Source: an uncultured Bacteroidota bacterium (GTDB taxonomy: Bacteria > Bacteroidota > Bacteroidia > Flavobacteriales > Flavobacteriaceae). From it: DNA of 64,000 nt. How positions within the stretch are numbered: the first letter of the stretch is position 1; each line of letters opens with the position of its first letter. Below the pieces are notes generated by a model. It searched no databases. It was not told the origin of the DNA and worked only from the letters and a program-made list of their open reading frames with translations. The stretch covers positions 1 to 64,000 of the forward strand of contig CACPPV010000005.1 of the NCBI GenBank assembly GCA_902635895.1. Direction: 5' to 3'. The position numbers were made by a program, and so were the translations under genes. This document shows positions 23,525-32,162 of the stretch, piece by piece.

Positions 23525-25624
23525 TTACATTTTTTCTTGTAAGGAAAAGTCTATTTGTTGTTTTCTTTGATCAACCCCCATAACTTTAATGTAAACAGCG
23601 TCACCTAGCCTGTATTCTTCTTTTGTATGTCTTCCTAAAAGAAGAAGTTCTTTTTCAACAAAAACATAGTAATCTCCCGGAATGTCTTTTATTCTTATAA
23701 ACCCCTCACATTTATTTTCAACAACCTCAACAAATACCCCTCTTTCGTTTATACCTGAGATAACACCATTATAAGTTTTATTTATTTTGGTAGACATATA
23801 TTTAACTTGCATAAACTTTATAGAGGCTCTTTCTGCTTTTGTTGCGATCTCTTCTTTGAGTGAACAGTGCAAGCAAATCTTTTCAAGTTCTGTTTTTTTT
23901 GTGTTTTTTAATAAAATTTTTTCTATCTCTCTATGTACTAAAACGTCTGGATAGCGTCTAATTGGTGATGTAAAATGTGTATACTTTTCAAAATTTAATC
24001 CAAAATGTCCAATGTTTTGTGTTGAATATTTTGCTTTACTCATACTTCTTATAACTAATGTATCAATAAGATTTTTTTCTGGTGTGTTTTCAATTTTGTT
24101 TAATAGAGAGTTCAGTTCTTTGTTAAGGTTTTTTGGGTTTTTTAAGTTTTGTCTATATCCAAGTTTTTTAACAATTGATTCTAGGGTTGCTATTTTTTGT
24201 TCGTCTGGATAATCGTGAACCCTATATAACCCTCTTTTATGTTTGTTAAAAAGCTCTGCTACTTTTTTATTTGCAAGAAGCATGAATTCTTCAATTAGTT
24301 TATTTGCTGATAATGAACTTTTAATTTTTGTAGATACAGGATCTTTTTGGCTGTTTAAGACAAACTTTATTTCTTTTTTATTAAAAGAAATAGATCCATT
24401 GTTGTGTCTTGTTTTTCTTAAGTCTTCTGCAATTTTATTTATAAAACAGATTGATTCTGCTACGTTTTTGTCTATTTGTTTTGCTTTGTTTTGAAGGGAA
24501 ACTTCTTTAGGTATTTTATTGGTCTCGTTTTCAATTATGTATTGAGCTTCTTTGTAAGATAAACGCTCATTTGAATTTATTATTGTTTTATGAAAAGAAT
24601 GATTTATGATTTTTTTGTTTTTAAACGTAAATAAAATTGAAAAACAATATTTGTTTTCTTTTGGATTTAAAGAACATAAATTGTTTGAAATCTCTTCTGG
24701 TAACATCGGAACAACTCTATCAACCAAATAAACTGATGTAGCTCTTTTTCTTCCTTCATTATCTAAAACCGTTTTTTCTTTTAAAAAATGAGAGACGTCT
24801 GCAATATGGACGCCGATTTCTGTTTCTTCTATATTAATTTTTCTAACAGAAATAGCGTCATCAAAGTCTTTTGCATCAGAGGGGTCTATAGTGAATGTTG
24901 TGATGTTTGTTATGTTTTTTCTTTTTTTATCTTCTTTAGAGTTTTGAAGATTTTTTAATTTTAATGCTTCTTTTATATGCTCTTCTTGAAAACTATATGG
25001 TAACTCAAATTCTTCTAATATTGCGTGTATTTCATTATTAACCTCTCCTTTTTTACCTAATTTTTTTATAATTTTTATTTCTGGTTCTTCATCTTTCCAA
25101 TTTAAAATTTCAAATACAACTATCTCGTTTTTACTTATTTTTTTTTCTCTTGTTTCAAAAATAAAATTGTCTTTATTGGAATTGTATTCTATTAGTTTCT
25201 TGTTATTTTCTTCAATTACAACACCAACATATTTTTGTTTTTTTCTTTTTATAATATCTAAAACTTTAGCTTCTCTTTTGCTAATTATTGTACATACAAC
25301 TTTATCACCATTTAATGCTTTGTTTATATTTTTTATAGTGATAAAATAATCTTTTTCGTGTTGCTCCGAAACTAGATACCCTGAACCTTTTTTTGTTTTG
25401 TCAATTGTTCCAATAACAAAATTTTCTTTGTTTAAAACGTATTTTCCTGGTGAAACCTCAACTATATTTAATTCGCCTAATAAAAGTTCTATTGATTTTT
25501 TTATAAGGTTTTCGTTTTTTTGCTTAATTCTGCTTTTGATCTGCCTGTAATTGAATTTTTTTTTTGGTGAGTTTAAAAAAACCTCTAAAATAGATTTATT
25601 ATACGTACTTATTTTTTTTTTCAT
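23525..25624 (-). CDS. rnr: Ribonuclease R
   Basis: 699 residues; a processive 3'-5' exoribonuclease for structured RNA, mRNA decay and rRNA quality control. Layout: N-terminal helix-turn-helix and cold-shock domains (1-200), RNB catalytic domain beginning near FTIDPSDAKDFDDAISV (about 248-264; the aspartates bind Mg), SPIRRYPDVLVHR near 570, and C-terminal S1 domain (VISGINERGVFVEV near 625). Lys-rich throughout. First gene of the rnr / head-GIN / lysE operon, transcribed away from the candidate origin region. Only a near-match -7 box (TATCTTTA, 25634-25641) lies in front. Confidence 0.97.
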   Translation of the reverse strand: MKKKISTYNKSILEVFLNSPKKKFNYRQIKSRIKQKNENLIKKSIELLLGELNIVEVSPGKYVLNKENFVIGTIDKTKKGSGYLVSEQHEKDYFITIKNINKALNGDKVVCTIISKREAKVLDIIKRKKQKYVGVVIEENNKKLIEYNSNKDNFIFETREKKISKNEIVVFEILNWKDEEPEIKIIKKLGKKGEVNNEIHAILEEFELPYSFQEEHIKEALKLKNLQNSKEDKKRKNITNITTFTIDPSDAKDFDDAISVRKINIEETEIGVHIADVSHFLKEKTVLDNEGRKRATSVYLVDRVVPMLPEEISNNLCSLNPKENKYCFSILFTFKNKKIINHSFHKTIINSNERLSYKEAQYIIENETNKIPKEVSLQNKAKQIDKNVAESICFINKIAEDLRKTRHNNGSISFNKKEIKFVLNSQKDPVSTKIKSSLSANKLIEEFMLLANKKVAELFNKHKRGLYRVHDYPDEQKIATLESIVKKLGYRQNLKNPKNLNKELNSLLNKIENTPEKNLIDTLVIRSMSKAKYSTQNIGHFGLNFEKYTHFTSPIRRYPDVLVHREIEKILLKNTKKTELEKICLHCSLKEEIATKAERASIKFMQVKYMSTKINKTYNGVISGINERGVFVEVVENKCEGFIRIKDIPGDYYVFVEKELLLLGRHTKEEYRLGDAVYIKVMGVDQRKQQIDFSLQEKM

Positions 25625-26014
25625 TTTGAGATATAAAGATACTTTTAATAAATTTCACAGGAGTTTTTTTTAATTAACAAACAAAACATTATTAATAAAA
25701 ATTTTATTTAAAAATTTAATGATAATTATAGTTTGTTAATATGCAGAGTAAATAAAAAATAACAAAATAAATTACGAATTAATAAACACGTTATAAACAT
25801 TTATAGAATTAAATTAATAATACAATAAAAGCAATATTAACAGCTGTTAATAATTAAAATGTTAATAAAATAAAAAAAAAACAATGTTAATAATTAAAAA
25901 AATATTGTTCAGAACATGAAGAAAAAAAATAACAAAAGATTTATATTTTTAATAAAACACTGGTAACCAAAAATTATTAACAACAATCAACATTTTAAAC
26001 ACAAAGTTTTAACA
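25625..26014. other. oriC: Candidate replication origin: 390-bp gene-free, extremely AT-rich region with repeated DnaA-box-like motifs
   Basis: The only gene-free stretch above 300 bp. By hand count 25681-25980 has 41 G/C in 300 bases (about 14% GC). It contains exact TTATNAACA motifs, one mismatch from the DnaA box TTATNCACA, at 25791-25799, 25845-25853 (minus), 25860-25868 (minus), 25885-25893 (minus) and 25974-25982, plus near matches at 25734-25742 (minus) and 25834-25842. An 18-bp palindrome lies at 25835-25852. The flanking genes rnr and rpiB point away from it, and the parS pair is about 9-11 kb off. Against: no consensus TTATCCACA, dnaA is not adjacent, and genes to the right are mostly on the minus strand. 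Inference, not proof. Confidence 0.45.
25835..25852. repeat. 18-bp perfect palindrome in the candidate origin
   Basis: TATTAACAGCTGTTAATA, perfectly self-complementary. It is made of two TTATTAACA-like boxes head to head around CAGCTG, the GC-richest spot in the region. It could be a paired initiator site or an operator for rpiB or rnr. Confidence 0.8.
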
Positions 26015-26446
26015 ATGAAAATATCAATAGGGAACGATCACGCCGGAACAAAATATAAAGAGTCTATTATAAAATTATTAGAAGAAGAAGGACATACAAT
26101 AATTAATAACGGAACAAACGGCGAAGAGAGTGTTGATTACCCAGATCATATTCACCCTGTAGCAAAACAAGTTTCACAAAAAGAAGCTTCTATTGGTATA
26201 ATAATTTGTGGAAGCGGAAACGGGGCAAACATGACAGCTAATAAACACGAGAAAATAAGATCAGCGCTTTGTTGGAACAATGAAATTGCAAGGTTATCAA
26301 GAACCCACAACAACGCGAATGTTTTGAGTATTCCTTCTCGTTTTATTTCATTGGAAGAAGCTTTAGAAATAGTTAAAACGTTTATAAACACAGAATTTGA
26401 AGCCGGAAGACATTTAACGAGGATTAATAAAATCCCAAAAAAATGA
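26015..26446 (+). CDS. rpiB: Ribose-5-phosphate isomerase B
   Basis: 143 residues, RpiB/LacAB fold. Interconverts ribulose-5-phosphate and ribose-5-phosphate in the pentose phosphate pathway. MKISIGNDHAGTKYKESI holds the phosphate-binding DHAG block, and GIIICGSGNGANMTANKH near 61-78 has the active-site loop (Cys65) typical of the family. The stop overlaps the start of the GNAT gene by 4 bp. First gene to the right of the AT-rich region; no TAnnTTTG box was found in front, though the whole upstream region is AT-rich. Confidence 0.95.
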   Translation: MKISIGNDHAGTKYKESIIKLLEEEGHTIINNGTNGEESVDYPDHIHPVAKQVSQKEASIGIIICGSGNGANMTANKHEKIRSALCWNNEIARLSRTHNNANVLSIPSRFISLEEALEIVKTFINTEFEAGRHLTRINKIPKK

Positions 26447-26892
26447 AAATAAAATGGTTTTGTAAAAAATGGAAAGAACTTTCAAGTGATGAAGTATACT
26501 CTCTTTTAGAATTAAGGTCAGAAGTGTTTGTTGTAGAACAAAACTGCGTATACCAAGACATTGATTTAAAAGACAAAGAGGCTCTTCACTTATTAGGATA
26601 TTTAAAAAAGAAATTAGTTGCATATTCAAGATGTTTTAATGAAAACCAATATTTTAAAGAAACCTCTTTTGGAAGAGCGATAATAAAAAAAGAAATAAGA
26701 AACCAAGGGTTAGGAGAAGAGCTTGTTAAAAGATCTATAGATGTAATAAAAACAAACTTTGGAAAAAAACCTATAAAAATATCAGCACAAGCTCACCTTC
26801 AAAATTTTTATAAAAAAAACGGCTTTAAAAGTAAAGGAGAAACTTATTTAGAAGACGGAATTCCTCACATAGCAATGTATTTAATGTTCTAA
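26443..26892 (+). CDS. GNAT family acetyltransferase (ElaA-like)
   Basis: 149 residues. The N-terminal part (LSSDEVYSLLELRSEVFVVEQNCVYQDID) is the hallmark of the ElaA subgroup of GNAT N-acetyltransferases; the acetyl-CoA loop is in IIKKEIRNQGLGEELVKR near 86-103, an R/Q-x-x-G-x-G/A pattern. Substrate unknown. Translationally coupled to rpiB by a 4-bp overlap; its 3' end overlaps the end of convergent rnpA by 12 bp, so both C-termini are encoded by the same bases. Confidence 0.9.
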   Translation: MKIKWFCKKWKELSSDEVYSLLELRSEVFVVEQNCVYQDIDLKDKEALHLLGYLKKKLVAYSRCFNENQYFKETSFGRAIIKKEIRNQGLGEELVKRSIDVIKTNFGKKPIKISAQAHLQNFYKKNGFKSKGETYLEDGIPHIAMYLMF

Positions 26893-27222
26893 ACCTTTAA
26901 GAAGTTTTTCTAACAAAAACTCAACCGAAGAAAAAATTTCATTGCTTTCAACAATTTTTTTTTGATTGTAGATTAAAAAAAAACAAACACCCTCTGGCAA
27001 CAAAGAAACAAAAGAAGAATTTCTCACTGACTCTTTAAGCCTACGCTTAATTAAATTTCTTTTAACCGCAGACTTAAAAAACTTTTTAGGCACAGAAACC
27101 CCATAACAAGAATTAGAGTCTTTAAACAGACAGCCCTTAATAAAAAGACCCTTGTTTTTAAAAGAAAGCCCTTTTTCAAAAAGAAACTCTATTTTTTTTT
27201 TGCTTTTTACCGTTTTTATCAT
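26881..27222 (-). CDS. rnpA: Ribonuclease P protein component
   Basis: 113 residues, basic. Binds the catalytic RNA of RNase P and helps cut pre-tRNA leaders. The RNR motif is KSAVKRNLIKRRLKESVRN near 54-72. I start it at the ATG 27222, which shares one base with the TGA stop of the upstream M1 peptidase gene (TGATG); the GTG at 27225 directly before is an alternative. rpmH and dnaA, its usual neighbours elsewhere, are not here. rnpA is often origin-proximal in bacteria, mild support for the candidate origin 1 kb to the left. Confidence 0.9.
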   Translation of the reverse strand: MIKTVKSKKKIEFLFEKGLSFKNKGLFIKGCLFKDSNSCYGVSVPKKFFKSAVKRNLIKRRLKESVRNSSFVSLLPEGVCFFLIYNQKKIVESNEIFSSVEFLLEKLLKGLEH

Positions 27223-29039
27223 CACTCAACAATAAAAATATTGTTTTCTTGATCCACGTCGGCCATTCTTTTTGATGGATCAATTTCTATTCTAACAACC
27301 TTTTTGTTATTGTCTTTTACAAAAAAACGATATTCAGGCTGAACCCAACTCCAAACAGGCATTTCTTCAACATCGTTAGTAAAACCTTTTGATCCAAAAG
27401 TTAAGTCAATAGGAATGTAATATTTTTTAACACTAAGATCTTCAAACACAACACTTAGCTCAATTGGCATAGGAATAAGCCCTTTTCTTTTTAAAAGAAG
27501 CCCTCTTGACTCAGGATTATAAGAAACAATTTCATAGTCAACCTTGTTGGTTGTTCTTGTCCAATCGTTTAAATACCATTCAAGCTCCATATTAGACACT
27601 TTTTCTGCAGTTCTTTTAAAATCGTTTGGAGTCGGATGTTTAAACTTAAATTCGTCGTAATATCTTTTGATAGTTTTAGAAAGATTTTCTTTACCTATAA
27701 TATAACCAAGCTGAGAAAGAAAAACAGAACCCTTGCTGTAGGCGTTCGCACCATAAGTGAAATTATAGTTCCACCTGTCAGAGTGGACTGTTTGAGGTTG
27801 ATCGATTTCAACATCAGGGTTCTTGATTTGAAAAGTATTAACAAGATAGTATCTGTCGTAGCTGCTTTTGTGAGGAAATTTAGAAGACTTGTTTAAAACA
27901 GACTCTTCAGCTAAAGAGGTTATATATTCGGTGAACCCTTCGTCCATCCAAGGGTGTTTAGCTTCGTTTGTAGCTAAAATGTGTTGAAACCAAGCGTGAG
28001 CAAGCTCATGAGCTGTGACCCCAAACAAACTAGCATAAGGTCTTTCTCCTGTAATCATAGTACACATCGCGTATTCCATTCCTCCGTCTCCCCCTTGAAT
28101 AACGGAATACTGATTCCATGGATAAGGGCCTATGTTCTCTTCAAAATATTTTAATAACCCCAAAGTATCGTTTTGAAGCCTCTTCCAATTATCAACATTA
28201 ACTGAGGGTTTGTAAAAAAAATGGAGGTCTACGCCTGAATCAGACGTAACTTTGTCGTGAATATATTCTGGATCAGCCGCCCATGCAAAATCGTGAACTT
28301 TTGGTGCGTAAAATTTCCAAGTAAGAGAATTCTTGTTTAAGCTTACAGGTTTTTTGGAATATCCATGGCCAATTTCCTCTGCGTTTTGCAAATAGCCGGT
28401 TCCCCCAAGAACATAGTTTTTGTCAATAGTGATGTTAACGGTGTAATCCCCCCAAACACCATGAAACTCTCTTCCTATGTATGGGTTAGGGTGCCACCCC
28501 TCAAAATCGTATTCGGCTAGTTTAGGATACCATTGCGTCATGGTCAAATCCACACCCTCTTTGTTTAGTTTGCCAGAACGCCTTATTTGTAAAGGAACCT
28601 GGCCGGTAAAAGACATTTTTAACTCTGTTTTTTCTCCAGGCAAAAGAACAGTGTTGAGTTTTACTAATAAAACAGTTTCAAGCTCTTTAAACTCAACTTT
28701 CTTGCCGTCTTGTTTTAGCGTTTTAACAGACAGATCACCAAAATCCTTTTCTTTAAGACCAAAAATTCTGTCACCAACCCTTCTGTCAGGATCCTGTATT
28801 GTTCTTGATCGTACATCCATTTGACTTCCGGGTTTAAAAGCGTTAAAAAACAAATGATAGTAAACTTTATTTATAGTGTCAGGAGAGTTGTTGGTGTAAA
28901 CAATTTTTTGATCTCCTTTGAAAGTAAAATCAGAAACGTCCATTTCAATGTCCATAAAATAATCTGCCTGCTGTTGCCAGCTGGCTTGGGCAACAGAAAT
29001 AATTGGCACACACAATAGAATAAAAACTAGCTTTTTCAT
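27222..29039 (-). CDS. M1 family zinc metallopeptidase (aminopeptidase), secreted
   Basis: 605 residues with a signal peptide (MKKLVFILLCVPIISVAQA). N-terminal beta domain, then the gluzincin catalytic domain with HELAHAWFQHI near 345 and the third zinc ligand in MDEGFTEY near 368. The substrate-recognition stretch is GGMEYAM near 319, in place of GAMEN of classic aminopeptidases, as in other Bacteroidota M1 proteins. It should trim amino acids from peptides in the periplasm or outside the cell. Within a minus-strand run: MBL hydrolase gene upstream (gap 1 bp) and rnpA directly downstream. Confidence 0.93.
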   Translation of the reverse strand: MKKLVFILLCVPIISVAQASWQQQADYFMDIEMDVSDFTFKGDQKIVYTNNSPDTINKVYYHLFFNAFKPGSQMDVRSRTIQDPDRRVGDRIFGLKEKDFGDLSVKTLKQDGKKVEFKELETVLLVKLNTVLLPGEKTELKMSFTGQVPLQIRRSGKLNKEGVDLTMTQWYPKLAEYDFEGWHPNPYIGREFHGVWGDYTVNITIDKNYVLGGTGYLQNAEEIGHGYSKKPVSLNKNSLTWKFYAPKVHDFAWAADPEYIHDKVTSDSGVDLHFFYKPSVNVDNWKRLQNDTLGLLKYFEENIGPYPWNQYSVIQGGDGGMEYAMCTMITGERPYASLFGVTAHELAHAWFQHILATNEAKHPWMDEGFTEYITSLAEESVLNKSSKFPHKSSYDRYYLVNTFQIKNPDVEIDQPQTVHSDRWNYNFTYGANAYSKGSVFLSQLGYIIGKENLSKTIKRYYDEFKFKHPTPNDFKRTAEKVSNMELEWYLNDWTRTTNKVDYEIVSYNPESRGLLLKRKGLIPMPIELSVVFEDLSVKKYYIPIDLTFGSKGFTNDVEEMPVWSWVQPEYRFFVKDNNKKVVRIEIDPSKRMADVDQENNIFIVE

Positions 29040-29040
29040 G

Positions 29041-29901
29041 TTATTTAAATAATTCGTTAAAAGAAAAAGAACGATCTACCCTTATGCCTTTTTCTGTTTT
29101 TTTTAAAGAAACAACCTCGTTGTGGGCATCGTGCTCTAAAAACAAAAAATAATTATTTTCAACAGCCTCTTTTAAAAAAAGCTCTTTTTCTGTCATAGAG
29201 TCTAAAGGCCTTATATCATAGCCCATAACATAAGGAACCGGAACGTGGCCCGCTGTTGGAATTAAATCAGCAGCGAAAACCAGAGTTTTTTCATTGTAAA
29301 CAAATTTAGGAATCATTTGTTTTTCTGTATGACCGTTTACAAACAAAAGATCAAAACCAAGTTCTTTTTTATACTCAAACCCTTTGTCGTGTTGAGTAAC
29401 AAAAGACAAAGCTCCGGAAGATTTAATAGGGTGTAAGTTTTCTTCGAGAAAAGAGGCTTTTTCTCTGGGGTTAGGATTGGTTGCCCACGCCCAATGATCT
29501 TTATTACTCCAATATATAGCGTTTTTAAACAAAGGGGACGGAAAAGAATTTCCTTTCTCAACAACACTTCCTCCTCCGCAATGGTCGAAATGAAGATGTG
29601 TAAAAACAACATCGGTTATTTCATCACAAGAAAATCCAGCCTTGTTAATAGAAGAAATTAAATTAAAGTCCCCCCACCTGTAGTAGTGTCCAAAAAACTT
29701 TTCAGACTGTTTGGTTCCCATGCCTGTGTCAACAAGCGTTAATCTATTTCCGTTTTCAATAAGCAAACACCTAGAGGCCATATCTATCATGTTGTTTGAA
29801 TCAGGCGTGTTTGTTTTTTGCCAGAGCGATTTTGGAACAACCCCAAACATTGCACCTCCATCTAATTTAAAGTTTCCAGCCTCAATAGGGTGTAAAGTCA
29901 T
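29041..29901 (-). CDS. MBL-fold metallohydrolase (lactonase-like)
   Basis: 286 residues from the ATG at 29901 (MTLHPIEAGNFKLDGGAMFG). An in-frame ATG at 29949 would add 16 residues and overlap the upstream transporter gene; the shorter form gives the family's usual N-terminus. Zinc motif FTHLHFDHCGGG near 105-116 (HxHxDH), further ligands at FVNGHTEKQM and FAADLIPTAGH. The sequence resembles the quorum-quenching lactonase / SoxH-like branch of the superfamily, but the substrate is open. Cytoplasmic: no signal peptide with the start I chose. Part of the APC / MBL / M1 / rnpA run. Confidence 0.88.
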   Translation of the reverse strand: MTLHPIEAGNFKLDGGAMFGVVPKSLWQKTNTPDSNNMIDMASRCLLIENGNRLTLVDTGMGTKQSEKFFGHYYRWGDFNLISSINKAGFSCDEITDVVFTHLHFDHCGGGSVVEKGNSFPSPLFKNAIYWSNKDHWAWATNPNPREKASFLEENLHPIKSSGALSFVTQHDKGFEYKKELGFDLLFVNGHTEKQMIPKFVYNEKTLVFAADLIPTAGHVPVPYVMGYDIRPLDSMTEKELFLKEAVENNYFLFLEHDAHNEVVSLKKTEKGIRVDRSFSFNELFK

Positions 29902-29918
29902 AGGATAAATATAAAGAA

Positions 29919-32093
29919 TTACTTTATGGTTAGTCTTAAAACAGAACAAACAGAATTTTGAACAAACTTGTCTTTTCCTCCACTAAAAAGAACACTAAGC
30001 CAATTGTCTTTTTCGGGTGTTCCTAAAATTAAAAGATCAAAATTTGCCGAAATATCGGTAATTGTTTGAAGTGCGTCGTCGCTCTCAACCACAACCAGCT
30101 CGCTTTGGGATTTGGTGTTTTCTATTAGTAAATTAGAATCGTTTTTTAGCCTAGTCTTTTTATCGTTTTTAATACCTTCAGGAACAATGTTTAGCAAAGA
30201 AAGCTTAGCCCCATAAAAACAACATATGTTGTCAGCAACATCAATAAAAGCACTGTTTTTTCTACCCGGTCTTAAGGCTAATACAACTTTTTCAAAACGC
30301 CTTATACCGTTATCTTTATAGAGAGCAAAACTAGAGTTAACGTTTCGTAAAATCCATCCGATAGGGTTTCCCACCCATATTCCATAACTCGCTCTACCCT
30401 CCCAACCCATAACAAGCCATTTACACTTTCTTTGACCGGTAATGTTTTCTATAGAGTTTGCAACATTATGAGTAGACACGCTTTCATATGTTATGTCGGT
30501 ATTTAAAGATTTTTTCAAATTTAAAACACGTCTTTTTATAGATTCTGATTTAGGTGAGTGGACGTCAACAGCCTCTAAAAACAATTGATTTGGCGCCTCA
30601 ATCAGATTAACAGCGTTTAGTTTTTTGTTTTTAATAAACGAACAAGCAATTTCTACAAGAGTTTCTGGTGATTTTTCCTCTCCAAGTAGCGGAACCACAA
30701 CTTCTGCGTCACTATTTATAATTTCTTCAGACGTTTCGTTTGTTGAAGACGCTTCAGGCTCTATAGTTGACTTACCTTTAAATAAAAAGGAAAAAATCCC
30801 GTAATTTGAAATAACGCCACTTCTATCAGTTTTACTTCCATAAATCATGAAGATAATGAAACCTAAAACGAACACGCCAAAAACAGAAATTAAAGGCATT
30901 ATTCCTAAATAGGCCAACAAGACAATTCCGCTGAAAATTCCAAAAAGTTGAACATATGGATATAATGGAGACCTAAACGAAGGATTGTACCACTGAGCGT
31001 TTGTTTCTCTTAAAACTATAACAGAAAGCTCGTTGAAAATAAACATCAAAACTTTGAATGCGCTTGCAAGTTTGGCAATTTTAACAACATCTAAAAAAAG
31101 TATTGCAAGCGCTATCAGGGTAGAAGTTGTAATTATTGCTGAAACTGGAGTCATAAACTTAGAGCTTACAGAGCCTAAAAACCCAGGCATAAGCCTATCT
31201 TTTCCCATTGCAAAAGGAAACCTAGAAGAGGCCAAAACACCAGAGTTTGCCATAGATAAAAGAGTAATTACCCCAACAGCACCAGCTACATAGCCCAGAG
31301 TGTTACCTCCAATCGACTGAAACAAAGTATGAATAGGCTTAATGTCTGTAGACAAAACAGAAGCATCTACGTTTCCAACCAAAACAAGAGCAACCAAAAC
31401 ATAAATCATTGTTATTAAAAACAAAGAAAAAATCATTGTTCTTGGAAGGTTTTTTTCAGGGTTTTTAATTTCACCAGCAACGGCAGCTATTTTGGTTACA
31501 CCAGCGTAAGAAATGTATAAAAAAGCAACACCCGTTATAAAACCAGAACCCCCGTCAACAAATACAGGCTCTAACAAGCTAGAGTCAAACGAGCTTGTTC
31601 CGAAAAAGACAATTCCAATCAAAGAAAGAACGCTAATAGAAACAATTATAAGTTGAGTTTTTTCAACCTTTTTAACACCAAAAACATTTAACAAGAGTAT
31701 AACCAACAAAGCAAACAAAGCAATTCCTTTTGTTGATGAGGCGTCAATCTCAATTAGAACATATAAATATGCACTCAAACCTACCAAAGAAAAAGCGCTT
31801 TTTAAAAGAAGAGATAGCCAAAGGCCAATTCCTGCAATGGTCCCAAACAAAGGACCAAAAGCTCTTTCTATATAAACATATGTTCCTCCAGACTTAGGCA
31901 TTGCTGTTGCAAGTTCAGACTTAGACAAAACAGCTGGCAAGATGCAAAGAGCAGCAACCAAAAAAGCTAGCCAGACAGACGATCCTGTTATGCCAACAGC
32001 CAGCCCGGGCAAGACAAAAATTCCACTAAGCATTCCCCCAACACTGACCGCTATGGCGCCAGGTAAAGACAATGTTCTTTGAAGTTTTTTCAT
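29919..32093 (-). CDS. APC family amino acid/polyamine permease fused to universal stress protein domains
   Basis: 724 residues. The first ~425 form about twelve transmembrane helices of an APC-superfamily permease (ISVGGMLSGIFVLPGLAVG near 16, the unwound first helix; PKSGGTYVYIERAFGP near 65). A linker follows, then roughly 250 cytoplasmic residues that look like two USP-type alpha/beta domains; the second ends DLLILGTPEKDNWLSVLFSG before SVCSVLRL. Fusions of this kind occur in Bacteroidota and Cyanobacteria; the USP part probably gates or senses nucleotide, but this is inference. Start MKKLQRTLSLPGAIAVSVGG. Upstream of the MBL gene. Confidence 0.88.
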   Translation of the reverse strand: MKKLQRTLSLPGAIAVSVGGMLSGIFVLPGLAVGITGSSVWLAFLVAALCILPAVLSKSELATAMPKSGGTYVYIERAFGPLFGTIAGIGLWLSLLLKSAFSLVGLSAYLYVLIEIDASSTKGIALFALLVILLLNVFGVKKVEKTQLIIVSISVLSLIGIVFFGTSSFDSSLLEPVFVDGGSGFITGVAFLYISYAGVTKIAAVAGEIKNPEKNLPRTMIFSLFLITMIYVLVALVLVGNVDASVLSTDIKPIHTLFQSIGGNTLGYVAGAVGVITLLSMANSGVLASSRFPFAMGKDRLMPGFLGSVSSKFMTPVSAIITTSTLIALAILFLDVVKIAKLASAFKVLMFIFNELSVIVLRETNAQWYNPSFRSPLYPYVQLFGIFSGIVLLAYLGIMPLISVFGVFVLGFIIFMIYGSKTDRSGVISNYGIFSFLFKGKSTIEPEASSTNETSEEIINSDAEVVVPLLGEEKSPETLVEIACSFIKNKKLNAVNLIEAPNQLFLEAVDVHSPKSESIKRRVLNLKKSLNTDITYESVSTHNVANSIENITGQRKCKWLVMGWEGRASYGIWVGNPIGWILRNVNSSFALYKDNGIRRFEKVVLALRPGRKNSAFIDVADNICCFYGAKLSLLNIVPEGIKNDKKTRLKNDSNLLIENTKSQSELVVVESDDALQTITDISANFDLLILGTPEKDNWLSVLFSGGKDKFVQNSVCSVLRLTIK

Positions 32094-32162
32094 TGTTTTA
32101 AATATAAATAATCTTTGAGGAAAAAAAACTAAAATTATAAAGGAGTGTGAAAAAAGAAAAAA

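Noticed and set aside
25625-26014. Search for consensus DnaA boxes TTATCCACA
   Set aside because: None is present; the origin call rests on the variant TTATNAACA and is therefore kept at moderate confidence.
28477-28824. 115-codon plus-strand frame
   Set aside because: Antisense to the M1 peptidase gene, no start context or family resemblance.
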